Below are positions 16,174-24,615 of a stretch of DNA of 64,000 nt, piece by piece. Every line of letters begins with the position of its first letter. The first letter of the stretch is position 1. This stretch comes from Lentisphaeria bacterium (GTDB lineage Bacteria; Verrucomicrobiota; Lentisphaeria; Oligosphaerales; Oligosphaeraceae): positions 27,513-91,512 of the forward strand of contig JAEEYQ010000055.1 in assembly GCA_016288215.1 (NCBI GenBank), given 5' to 3'. A program made the translations under genes and the position numbers. The notes under the pieces are model-generated. The model was not told where the DNA came from and did not search any database. It saw nothing but the letters and a program-made list of their open reading frames with translations.

Positions 16174-16507
16174 TTAGTGGATTGGATAAAAGGGGACGGA
16201 TGAACTCTGAACAGAGTTTTCATCAATAGGATCTACAAGCTTTCCTCTATAATCGTCAAACATGATATTGGGCGTACCAATCCTTCGGCCCATGACACCG
16301 CCATCTCCAGCACCCTGTTCCAGGGGGACTCCTGAGGTTCTTCGGAACTGACGAATAAAAATGGCCATCTCCTGACGTGCACGTCTCAATTCCCCTGATA
16401 TCAAACGTGTAATTGGGCAGGAAATACCAGTTCTCTGCTGCTCTTGAAAAGGAGATTGCCATCGTCAAGAGCAACAAAGCCATTGTATTCATCTGAAATT
16501 TATTCAT
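16174..16507 (-). pseudogene. Possible frameshifted small secreted protein
   Basis: An ATG at 16505-16507 starts MNKFQMNTMALLLLTMAISFS, a good signal peptide, but the frame then reads a low-quality sequence to 16256. The neighbouring frame is open from about 16466 to the TAA at 16174 and reads like a real C-terminus (ISGELRRARQEMAIFIRQF, then RIGTPNIMFDDYRGKLVD). One frameshift near 16440 would join them into a protein of about 110 residues. Its TAA overlaps the next ATG by one base. It shares the low GC of the following gene. The frameshift could be genuine or a sequence error. Confidence 0.4.
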
Positions 16508-16607
16508 TGTATAGTTATCTTCGGCTATTCTGCAAAATAAGGGAAGGGCAGCGAGAAGGGGCTTTGAATCGTTCCTTATGAATTGGCGGTTGGCGGTCAC
16601 ATTGGGT

Positions 16608-19600
16608 TCATTTCACGGTGAGTTGGAAGTCGCGTTGGAGGCCGCTGGCGAGGCAGCGGACATGAACGTTGACGGTTCCGGCGGCCATGTTGGGCGGCAC
16701 CACGTCCTGAATCCGCAGCGTGCCATCGACCGCCGCATGGAAGCCGCTGGGCGGCAGGCGGTTGCCGTTTGCGTCCGTCATGGCAATCTCCAATGGCAGA
16801 ATGGCGTTGACGGGCTTGCCATTGTCGTCCACAATCTGGAAGATCAGCTCGCAGGACTCGCCTTTTGCGGGCTGTGACGGCTCGCAGGCGAAGGTCAGGT
16901 CGTGGATGGACTGGTCCTTCAGCAGCAGGATGATTTTGCCCTCCGCCGCCGCGAAGTCCAGGTCCATGACGGTGGAGGCGGCGTCGCTGCGGAAGGGGAC
17001 CGAACGGTGATTGACAAGGTCGTAAGCGGCTTTTGTGCCGTGACTTATGGTGACTGTTCCGTGGTTGGGCAGGCCGTCTTCCATCAGGCGGCGCCATTGG
17101 CCCACGTAGTCGCCGAAGGTGCGTTTGTCGTTGAGGGCGAAGCAGTAGTCGGCGCCGTCTCGGCCGCGACGATAGAGGACGATGTCTGGATTGTCCGTCT
17201 TCATGGGGGCTTCGTAGATGCCCTTGAGCATGGCGGCGATGTCGCTGCCCAACTTTTGAAGGGCCTTTTTGGTGCCTTCGGGGTCGGTGCTGACGCGGGG
17301 AACGGAATGGATGCGGAGATCGACCATCAGCGCGGGCGTGGTGTATTCGTCCCCCACCAGGACGACGCCCTTGCGCTGCAGTTCCTGTAATTTTGCAAGT
17401 ATTTGATCATCAAGGACTTCCGCGCTTGGCACAAAAAGCACCGCAGGAAGCTTCGCCACCTTGTCCTGCAGAAAATGCTCCTCGTAGTAGATGCGCGGCT
17501 GCAGGGCGGCCCATTGGAGGGCGAGATGGAGGTCGGCGGCCCAGTTGACGCTCCAGCCTTCGGCGAAGAGGGCGGGGGAATGCAGATTTGCCGTAAAGCT
17601 TTCCAATATCGCGATTTCCGGCGTGTATTCGGGGACTTTCTTCAGGACGGGGCCGAGGGGCTTGACCACGCCGTTGAGCAGCTCCTTGAGGGCGACTTTC
17701 GTGTCGCCGTTGGTGTAGCGGTAGCTGTGGGGCAACGGGCCAAGCAGGGAGCCGGTACCATGGTACATGATGGCGTCTAGCCGGCGGGAGATCTTGCTCC
17801 AGAAGGCGATGCGCAGGATGTCCGGCGGAATGGTGATGAAGGCGGCGTCCTTTTCGGTTTCGAGCCATTTGGGGGGATTGGCCACCTCCACGTTTTGAGG
17901 GGCGATTTGGCTGCGGTAGCAGATGACCTGCGTCATGCTGGAGAGCTTCTGGCCGGGTCTGCCGGCGGCCATGGCGGCGATTTCATCGGTGGCCTGCGCG
18001 ATTTTGATGGGGTCGGGGTAGGCGTAGGTCCATTGGTTGAGCATGTCCACATGGCCGCCGGAGCCCCACAGCGGCGGCACGCGCACGGCGGGGTCGAAGA
18101 AGGTGGTGAAATGGTGGTGGATGTGGCGGTGCAGCGTGTCGCTCAGCAGCGTCTGAAGCGTGTTCCATCCGTCGCCCTCCCGCCAGAACCAATGGTAGAA
18201 GACCTGCTCGGGGGAGTCCGCCGCGATGATGCGGTCCCATGGGAAGTCTGGCCGGCTTCTGTGGGAGATGGGGTATTTCATGGTGACCTGCTCAGGAATG
18301 TCATATCCTGCAAATTGCTTGAAATCAGCGGGTTCGGTGCCGCCGAAGGACGGCCGCGTGCCGTCGCGCACCTCGCTGTTGATCAGCGCCATGTCCCAGG
18401 CGGGGTGGTCGCCGAGGGCCAGCGCGGAGGATTTCACGTCCGCCGCATATTCGTCGCGAAGGGCGGGGTTGCTGGCCTCCGCGTTGAGGCGGGGGTAGGG
18501 GACGCCTTGGCGGTCGGTGCGCAGAAAGCGTTTGCGGCCTTCGAAGCGGTATTTGGTGGAGGCGGCGCAATAGCCGTAGAGGCCGGCCTTGAGCAGAGTG
18601 TCCAGGCTTTCCATGTCGGCGGGGCGGTTTTTGGGGTCATAGGGGCCGTTGGCGGTGAAGCCGACGCAGCTCTGGTGGGTGAAGCCTATGTCGTGGATGA
18701 GGGCGTTGTCGGGGTCGTAGCCCCACAGCAGGACGGTCATGAAGTCGCCGTAGGCGGGCACGATGGTGACGTCAAAAGTCTGGGCGGCAAGGACTTCGCC
18801 ATTTTCGTCACGGAGGGTCATCTCCAGTGGATAGGATTGTTCAAGTCCCCATGAGTCAATGGGATAGACAAATTCCATCTGCCCATGGGCCGCGATGGAG
18901 GGTGTCTTCGGTTTCAGCTCTTGCCCTGCGAAGGTCGCCGCGAGGGACAGGTTCTCAAGGGGGGTGTCCGTGAAGTTGTAGAGGGTGGGATGGAGGAGCA
19001 GGGTGCCGTTGCCTTCGCCGCGCTCGAAGACCTTGCGTTGCAGCATGATGGTGATGGGATGATATTCCGCCTGCCGCAGGGTGATGCGGCGGATGGCGCC
19101 GCCGAAGGGCTGATAGACGGAGCCGATGCGGTCGCCGAGGCAGACCGGAAGCTGCGCAGGGGAGACGACGCCCGGCGCGATGGTGGCGACGCCGACGGCC
19201 TTCCCGTCGAACTGAAAGCTGACCCGGCCCGTGCCGTTGAAGGACATGACCACCGTATGTTCCGTGTCCGTAGGGATTTGGATAACGTGGCTCTCGGCGG
19301 AGGCACTGTTTTGTCCATAGCCGAACACGGCGAAAATGCGGTAGGTGGATGTGGCCGCGCCGGCGGGCTTCAGGCCGACCATGAAGCCGGAATGGTAGGG
19401 GCGGTTCTTTTCCTCTTGGTTGGGGGCGACGACGTATTTGCTGTCATAGAAGAGGCTTGGGGTGGATTGGTTGCGTTTGAAGGCGCCGCTGAGGGAGAAG
19501 ACGGCCTCGAAATCGAAGGCGTCGGGCGGCGTGTGGCGTGGATCGCGTTTCTTTTCGACGGCTCCGCCGGGCTTGCTGGTGTCGTCGTTGAGGTTGACCA

Positions 19601-19769
19601 ACGCGCCGTCGATGATGGTCGTGCCGCCGCGGAGCTCCAGCTGTTCCCCGATGGCGGAGTCGCTGAAGTCCCATTGTGCAAGTATCTTTCCTGGAGCAAC
19701 TTGTGCATTAATGGAAAAGCAGAGGGTGGTGAGGAGAATCAGCGGTAGGGGAAGGAGGGATTTTCGCAT
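16608..19769 (-). CDS. Large secreted protein, LamG-like plus glycosidase-like core
   Basis: A 1,053-residue protein starting MRKSLLPLPLILLTTLCF, a signal peptide; AGGAG lies six bases before this ATG. Residues about 25-230 resemble a concanavalin A-like lectin domain (ILAQWDFSDSAIGEQLELRG, FDGKAVGVATI). The middle 550 residues contain motifs such as HQSCVGFTANGPYD and HIHHHFTTFFDPA and resemble the TIM-barrel and A4-type region of GH42-like proteins. A C-terminal Ig-like domain ends in LQRDFQLTVK. The catalytic residues cannot be assigned by eye. It lies 15 bases after the HEAT/lipoprotein gene and is probably co-transcribed with it. Confidence 0.65.
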   Translation of the reverse strand: MRKSLLPLPLILLTTLCFSINAQVAPGKILAQWDFSDSAIGEQLELRGGTTIIDGALVNLNDDTSKPGGAVEKKRDPRHTPPDAFDFEAVFSLSGAFKRNQSTPSLFYDSKYVVAPNQEEKNRPYHSGFMVGLKPAGAATSTYRIFAVFGYGQNSASAESHVIQIPTDTEHTVVMSFNGTGRVSFQFDGKAVGVATIAPGVVSPAQLPVCLGDRIGSVYQPFGGAIRRITLRQAEYHPITIMLQRKVFERGEGNGTLLLHPTLYNFTDTPLENLSLAATFAGQELKPKTPSIAAHGQMEFVYPIDSWGLEQSYPLEMTLRDENGEVLAAQTFDVTIVPAYGDFMTVLLWGYDPDNALIHDIGFTHQSCVGFTANGPYDPKNRPADMESLDTLLKAGLYGYCAASTKYRFEGRKRFLRTDRQGVPYPRLNAEASNPALRDEYAADVKSSALALGDHPAWDMALINSEVRDGTRPSFGGTEPADFKQFAGYDIPEQVTMKYPISHRSRPDFPWDRIIAADSPEQVFYHWFWREGDGWNTLQTLLSDTLHRHIHHHFTTFFDPAVRVPPLWGSGGHVDMLNQWTYAYPDPIKIAQATDEIAAMAAGRPGQKLSSMTQVICYRSQIAPQNVEVANPPKWLETEKDAAFITIPPDILRIAFWSKISRRLDAIMYHGTGSLLGPLPHSYRYTNGDTKVALKELLNGVVKPLGPVLKKVPEYTPEIAILESFTANLHSPALFAEGWSVNWAADLHLALQWAALQPRIYYEEHFLQDKVAKLPAVLFVPSAEVLDDQILAKLQELQRKGVVLVGDEYTTPALMVDLRIHSVPRVSTDPEGTKKALQKLGSDIAAMLKGIYEAPMKTDNPDIVLYRRGRDGADYCFALNDKRTFGDYVGQWRRLMEDGLPNHGTVTISHGTKAAYDLVNHRSVPFRSDAASTVMDLDFAAAEGKIILLLKDQSIHDLTFACEPSQPAKGESCELIFQIVDDNGKPVNAILPLEIAMTDANGNRLPPSGFHAAVDGTLRIQDVVPPNMAAGTVNVHVRCLASGLQRDFQLTVK

Positions 19770-19784
19770 ATTATTCTCCTGCAA

Positions 19785-20708
19785 TTACTTGAGAATCTCG
19801 ATATGGACGGGTTTGGTGATGCCGCCGGCGCGGCCCGTGTCCAGAATGCGCACGGTGAGGACATTTTCGCCGCCCCAGCGGGCCTCTTGGGTGCCGTCCA
19901 TGGCGAAGGGCATGTCCACGCCCATTTCGCCCAAATCATGGCAGCCGAGGTAAATGCCGTTGAGCCAGACCCATGCGGACTCGTCGACGCCGTCGAAGTG
20001 GATTTCGACCGCATTGTGGTCAATTTTGTCAGGCAGGGTGAAGCGGATACGGTACCACGCGATGCCGTTGTAGTCGTCCACGCCCTGAAACTCCCAGTAG
20101 CCGATGTCCATGGTGCGCCAGCCGCTGTCGTCGAAGTCGGTTCCGAAGACGTTTTTCGTGTGGGCGTCCTGCTGCGGGTCCGTCATGAAGCGCCAGCCCT
20201 TGAGGGGAAGGTCGATTTTCTGCACGACGGTGACTTCATGGTCCCAGCTGGCGTCGTTTCGCAGCAGCTTGATGTCCCGATGGAAGGGCCACGACGCCTT
20301 GACGGCGGTCTCGCGGGCGGCGGCGGTGCGCAGGGTCGGCAGGGCCTCTGTCAGCAGGGCGCGGGCTTCGGCGGACTGGGGGGCCAGTCCCGCCAGCGCC
20401 TCCACGGCGGTGAGTTCGACAAGCAGGTCGGAGTCCGCAAGGGCCTTCCGCAGCTGTGGCAGCGCTGCCGTGCCGTCTGCCTTCACGAGGCAGTAGAGCG
20501 CATAGCGGCGGATCTCTTCGTCCGAATCGTCCAGATGGCTTCGAATCAGCGACGGGTTCTCCGCAACTGCGGCGCGAAAGGCCTGACGGCGACGGACGGG
20601 GTGGTCGTCTAGGTTGCCATGAGGCGACCGACAGGAGGCGACGGCGATGGCCATGGCGGCGGCCAGAGCGAGACAGACGGTGGATGAGATGGATTTGGCT
20701 AGCTTCAT
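19785..20708 (-). CDS. Lipoprotein with HEAT repeats and galactose-binding-like domain
   Basis: A 307-residue protein. The signal AAAMAIAVASC is a lipobox with the lipidated cysteine near residue 26. Residues 35-140 are HEAT-like helical repeats (EEIRRYALYCLVKADGTAAL, LLVELTAVEALAGLAPQ). Residues 165-305 form a jelly-roll resembling beta-galactosidase sugar-binding domains (FGTDFDDSGWRTM, GIAWYRIRFTLP, ESAWVWLNGIYLG). It is probably an outer-surface glycan-binding partner of the next gene, 15 bases downstream. An AT-rich dyad lies 53 bases upstream of the start. Confidence 0.75.
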   Translation of the reverse strand: MKLAKSISSTVCLALAAAMAIAVASCRSPHGNLDDHPVRRRQAFRAAVAENPSLIRSHLDDSDEEIRRYALYCLVKADGTAALPQLRKALADSDLLVELTAVEALAGLAPQSAEARALLTEALPTLRTAAARETAVKASWPFHRDIKLLRNDASWDHEVTVVQKIDLPLKGWRFMTDPQQDAHTKNVFGTDFDDSGWRTMDIGYWEFQGVDDYNGIAWYRIRFTLPDKIDHNAVEIHFDGVDESAWVWLNGIYLGCHDLGEMGVDMPFAMDGTQEARWGGENVLTVRILDTGRAGGITKPVHIEILK

Positions 20709-20760
20709 GCTGTTGTCATTTCGGGTGGATTGGATCCGATGGAACGGTGTGCCGTTTCCC

Positions 20761-20783
20761 TATACCATATATAATATATATGG
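20761..20783. repeat. AT-rich dyad (TATACCATATATAATATATA)
   Basis: A near-perfect palindromic AT-rich element of the dispersed family. It lies 53 bases upstream of the lipoprotein gene. Confidence 0.6.
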
Positions 20784-21014
20784 ACATTGCGGGATGGGCA
20801 ATCCAGAGGAGGCGCGCTTCGGCGAAGTGTTCCACGGCCATCTGGAAGACCAGTTCCACATCCAGCGCCAGCTATCCCGACCCCGACGCGAACATCCGCA
20901 TCGCCCCAGACGGCAGCTGCAATCCGTTCTGAATGACGGGAAGACCCACCCGACTGCCTCCATCAGAATCGGTCTGAACTGTTCAGATTCCTGATGGCCG
21001 GAGAAAGCCAGTCA
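20784..21014. other. Intergenic region, possible gene relic
   Basis: Coding-like composition but no frame with a good start. The plus frame ending at 20932 reads YPDPDANIRIAPDGSCNPF, which looks protein-like, so a decayed gene fragment is possible. I could not assign a family. Confidence 0.25.
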
Positions 21015-21740
21015 TCATTGGACGTTTGTGGATGGGCCGACTCCGTGGAACCATTGCGGCAGGACGGGAGCATAAAAAGTCCATTCCCCTTCGTTCATCT
21101 CGGCAATGAAACGGATGTCGGTTCCTGTATTGTCGAAGAAATATGCGCGATTCAGGAAAGGAAGAGCCGGAGCCACGTTCTCAAGACAGCGCGGGAAACG
21201 ACTGATGATTTTGTCAGGCGGCACATCATGGCCGCCCTCCTGCACACGGCTGGAGATTCGAGTCAGATTGATTTTGGGGTCGTCCGTGGAAATGAAATAC
21301 AGATAGGTGCGGAACCCTTTGCGCTTCGCCTCTTTAATAATCTCGATTTTGGACGGATGCGAAAACACGGTTTCAAAGGAGAAGCTTTCGCCACGCGCGA
21401 TGCATTCATGACGGTAATAGTCCGCCAGCAGCGCAACGGTATATGAGTTGACCGCCTCTTTTGAAAAAATGACGCTTTCTTCCTCCAGTCGAATTTCCCC
21501 GTTCAAAAAATGCGATTTTTGAACGTCTGGATAAGAGGTTTCCCGGACAAAAGCAAGAAGGGAAGCCGTGTCCATGAAAAACGGACACGCCGTCCTTTGG
21601 CTTTCGCTGATCTCGGCGAAAAGGACATCCGCATTGATGTGCCGATACAGATTGACCGCGTAATCCCTTGATAGCCAATGTGCAAGCGTGCTCTTGCCAG
21701 AGCCGTTCGGACCTGCGAAGATGCGCATCCGGGCAATCAT
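21015..21740 (-). CDS. Zeta-toxin-like P-loop kinase
   Basis: A 241-residue protein. Walker A is GPNGSGKST (residues 10-18). Other hallmarks of the zeta/ATPase family are NADVLFAEI, FSFETVFSHPSKI, and GHDVPPDKIISRFPRCLEN, which contains the basic residues that contact phosphate in zeta toxins. Zeta toxins phosphorylate UDP-activated amino sugars and so block peptidoglycan synthesis; relatives have other substrates, so toxicity is inferred. The ATG overlaps the TGA of the small upstream gene (ATGA), the coupling expected of a toxin-antitoxin pair. Confidence 0.8.
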   Translation of the reverse strand: MIARMRIFAGPNGSGKSTLAHWLSRDYAVNLYRHINADVLFAEISESQRTACPFFMDTASLLAFVRETSYPDVQKSHFLNGEIRLEEESVIFSKEAVNSYTVALLADYYRHECIARGESFSFETVFSHPSKIEIIKEAKRKGFRTYLYFISTDDPKINLTRISSRVQEGGHDVPPDKIISRFPRCLENVAPALPFLNRAYFFDNTGTDIRFIAEMNEGEWTFYAPVLPQWFHGVGPSTNVQ

Positions 21741-21988
21741 TTGATAAGATTCTCCTCAATGATGTCTTCATGTCCATCCGGATTCAGGCGCACGAGATTT
21801 CCATTCTTGACGTAGTAGGCGGGAATGCCTTTGCTTAGGAGACGTCTGATGGCGTCACGGCTGGCTTCCCTTGCGGATTTCGCCAGTCTGCGAACATATT
21901 CCGGCTGCTCCGACTCCTCTGTAAGATATTTGACAGGGACAAGGGTGCCGTCGGGCATTTTCATATGTGTGATGCGTTTTTGTGTCAT
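21737..21988 (-). CDS. Antitoxin-like small protein paired with zeta-type kinase
   Basis: An 83-residue protein, MTQKRITHMKMPDGTLVP onward. The middle is charged and helical (EYVRRLAKSAREASRDAIRRL). The end reads GIPAYYVKNGNLVRLNPDG, a pattern known in small proteins encoded next to P-loop kinases of the zeta group. The start is chosen at Met65 of the longer open frame because the upstream part has no coding character and because of the antitoxin-remnant match at 3924. It overlaps the toxin start by four bases. Confidence 0.72.
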   Translation of the reverse strand: MTQKRITHMKMPDGTLVPVKYLTEESEQPEYVRRLAKSAREASRDAIRRLLSKGIPAYYVKNGNLVRLNPDGHEDIIEENLIK

Positions 21989-22179
21989 CTTGTCGTCTTT
22001 GCCGAAAGGTCTTCCAAAGGCCAATTTGTGAAATGCACGATAGAATATAAGCGTTTGGTCAGGATTTTCAATGCATAAAGCATCTTGAATGACCGCTGCC
22101 CCATCCCCCAGATGACATGCGCCGTGTGCATCTGATGCGAGTGGGGCGGACCGCGCAGGAGCGCGTCCTTGCCCCCTCA

Positions 22180-24600
22180 TTACTGCTGCAGGGCGAAATG
22201 GAGGCCGGTGCCCATATCCTCCGCGGTTTTCATGGCGATGGCCGTCGTCGTGTCAGGCGGGAGGAGGGCGGCTTGGAAGGCGAAATCCAGCGGACCGGCC
22301 TGGCCGACGGCGAAGTTCGTGTCCCAGAAGTCGTTGAACAGCATGGCGTTAATGCAGTCCGGCCGTTCCGGCTTTGCCGTGCGCTTTTCGTTGATGAGGG
22401 GCGTGCCGAGAGTGACGAGGGCGGCGTCGCGGCTGTTCCAGACGCGCACGGCGTCCACGCCGCGGTAGACGACGGGGCCATCGATGGCGTAGAAGTCATG
22501 GCAGGTTCCGTCAATCTGGTCGAGCCATGGCTGGAAGAGGTCCCCGCCGCCGGAGAGGAAGGGGATGGCGGCATCGGCGTCGAGACAGAATTGGGCGAAC
22601 CAGATTTGGGGAAGGGCGCTTTCCTTCCGGTTGAGATGGAGCTGAAGCCGCAGCTGGCGGAGTTCGGGGTAGAGCTCCAGACGACGGGTACCGCACAGCA
22701 GGAAGGGATGGGAGAATTCCTGTTCGAAGACCATGGCATCGCCGTCATCCAGCCGTTTCGCCTTTTTGTAGATGGCGGAAATCGGCGGCATCTTTTTAAG
22801 TGACTCCGCCATGCGTTCTTGGGCATCGTTGAGATTGAAGATGCGGGCAAACTCACGGCGAGGCGAAGGGCTGTCTTCAATGGCGTGGCCGATGAAGGCG
22901 CCGAAATTGCCATGGAACCAGCCGATGCCGTGTTCTGTGCGGCAACAGACGGGCCAGCCGTTTTCGTCCGTTTCAATCTGCAGAGCGGGGGCCGCTTTTG
23001 GCTGAACGTATTGTAAGTCATTGGAGAACAACAACTTACGAGTATCGTTTGGCGGAACTGGCCCGGTTCGGAAGAGAACGGTGCGGTCGGGAGCCAAATC
23101 CGGAAACTGGCGGCTGTGGTTTTCGATGCTGCATTCCGACTCGGCGGGAACGGCGAAGTTGTGGGGGCCAGGCCGCCGGAGAAGGGGGATTCGCCGGCCC
23201 GTGACGGCGTCCTGCAAAGCGGCGGGAACGCCGTTGCGGAAAGCCTCCGCCTCCATGACGAGCCACTGGTCCTGCATCGTGTCGGTGAAGTTGCCGACGA
23301 CGATGCCCTTTTCGTCCATGGCGAGTTTAGGGCGCAGACAGTCGGACAGTTTCCATGCGGCGAGGGCCTGAGGGCGGAAGGCGTGGTCGAATTTGTCCAC
23401 GGCGTTGGCGTGGGTGGCGAGGGAATCCGGCCAGCCGATGGAGCCCCAACTGCCCCATGTGTGTTCATCGAACCAAATCAGGTCGCGGAGACATTCGCGG
23501 CGGAGAGCCGCCACGGACGGCGAGTCGGCGGCGACCTTGTGCAGCAGCTTCAGGTCGCGCTTCGCCTGACGGCTGGCCGCCAGCGGCTGCGGAGTGGAGG
23601 CACTGCCGTTGGCCCACCAGTCCGGCCAGTCCCCTTCCACGGTTGGAAACTGGTCGCCGAAGCGGGTTTCCATCTCATCCAAGATGTTGGTTGGCGTGGT
23701 CAGCTCCAGCGCGGGAGTCAGCCCCATGCGGTTCCATTCGTGGACGAAATCCGCCAGTGCGGGGAAGGGGGGATCGTTGTCGAAACGCCATTGACCTGTA
23801 ACTGACACGGGCAGAACATCATAGGCATAGCTTCCGGCGGACGCGTAGGCGTTGACGCCAGTGTCCATTGCCTCGCCGCCGCTGGCGCCTTCAATGGACT
23901 TCAGCATGCGGAGGCAGTGTTCATGGGCGGCGTGAAGGGAGTCGGGGTCGGTCTTGAAATAGTCGGCTCCCGTGGCGCGGCGGTAGCTCATGTCGCAGGC
24001 GGCGGGAACGGGGCCCAGCCGCCAGTTGTCGTTGAACAGATAAAAGCCGTTGTTATAGCCATTGTTCTGATAGACAAGGACTTGGCGGCCATCGGGCAAC
24101 CGCCAGTGGAAATAGGAGTAGGGAGGAAAGGGGGGACCGCCCAGCCAGCTGTTGGGGCCAGTCCATACAAAGCGGACTCCGCGGTCGACGGCCCGCCGCA
24201 GGGCGGCGCGGGGGATGCCGTTCACGTCCGTCTGCATGAGGCAGGTTGGAGGCCGCGCGGCGATGATGTCCGCCGGAAGCCACGTGAAGGCCTCGTCCCA
24301 CTCCTGCGCGTCCATGAAGGGCGTCACATTGAAGGGGAGGGCGCCGATTTCCATGCTGCCGTCGCGAAGGGCGTCAAGAAGGCGCCGCCGCTCGTCAGGA
24401 GACGCCTGCCGCCAGAAGGCGCTGACCGGCTCGGACACTTCGCAGGTCCAGCGGAACTGGCGGTCTCCCGTCTTTTCACGGATGTGCGAAAGCGCCTCGG
24501 CCACATACTGCGCCTGCATGCGGATACAGACTTCCGGATGATCCGTGTAGCCGAAATCCGCATGGGAGTGATGGACGATGGCGATGCGGCGGATGGTCAT
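22180..24600 (-). CDS. GH38-like alpha-mannosidase family protein, cytoplasmic
   Basis: An 806-residue protein with no signal peptide. The N-terminus IAIVHHSHADFGYTDHP corresponds to the metal-binding H-x-D motif of GH38. CLMQTDVNGIPRAALRR occupies the place of the family's Q-x-D-x-xG segment with the nucleophile aspartate. The region DLIWFDEHTWGSWGS matches the later histidine-bearing motif. The C-terminal half is beta-rich, as in GH38. It lies 15 bases downstream of the GH127-like gene, so the pair probably breaks down one imported oligosaccharide. Exact substrate is unknown. Confidence 0.75.
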   Translation of the reverse strand: MTIRRIAIVHHSHADFGYTDHPEVCIRMQAQYVAEALSHIREKTGDRQFRWTCEVSEPVSAFWRQASPDERRRLLDALRDGSMEIGALPFNVTPFMDAQEWDEAFTWLPADIIAARPPTCLMQTDVNGIPRAALRRAVDRGVRFVWTGPNSWLGGPPFPPYSYFHWRLPDGRQVLVYQNNGYNNGFYLFNDNWRLGPVPAACDMSYRRATGADYFKTDPDSLHAAHEHCLRMLKSIEGASGGEAMDTGVNAYASAGSYAYDVLPVSVTGQWRFDNDPPFPALADFVHEWNRMGLTPALELTTPTNILDEMETRFGDQFPTVEGDWPDWWANGSASTPQPLAASRQAKRDLKLLHKVAADSPSVAALRRECLRDLIWFDEHTWGSWGSIGWPDSLATHANAVDKFDHAFRPQALAAWKLSDCLRPKLAMDEKGIVVGNFTDTMQDQWLVMEAEAFRNGVPAALQDAVTGRRIPLLRRPGPHNFAVPAESECSIENHSRQFPDLAPDRTVLFRTGPVPPNDTRKLLFSNDLQYVQPKAAPALQIETDENGWPVCCRTEHGIGWFHGNFGAFIGHAIEDSPSPRREFARIFNLNDAQERMAESLKKMPPISAIYKKAKRLDDGDAMVFEQEFSHPFLLCGTRRLELYPELRQLRLQLHLNRKESALPQIWFAQFCLDADAAIPFLSGGGDLFQPWLDQIDGTCHDFYAIDGPVVYRGVDAVRVWNSRDAALVTLGTPLINEKRTAKPERPDCINAMLFNDFWDTNFAVGQAGPLDFAFQAALLPPDTTTAIAMKTAEDMGTGLHFALQQ

Positions 24601-24615
24601 GAGGCGCGTTTTCCT

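Noticed and set aside
16608..19769. A polyketide or other assembly-line type gene because of its length
   Set aside because: No carrier, synthase or adenylation motifs were seen; the signal peptide and lectin-like start point to a secreted glycan-related protein.
20456..20932. Plus-strand open frame of 158 residues over the lipoprotein gene start
   Set aside because: Most of it is antisense to the lipoprotein gene; only the last 45 residues look coding, and these have no start, so only a possible relic is recorded.
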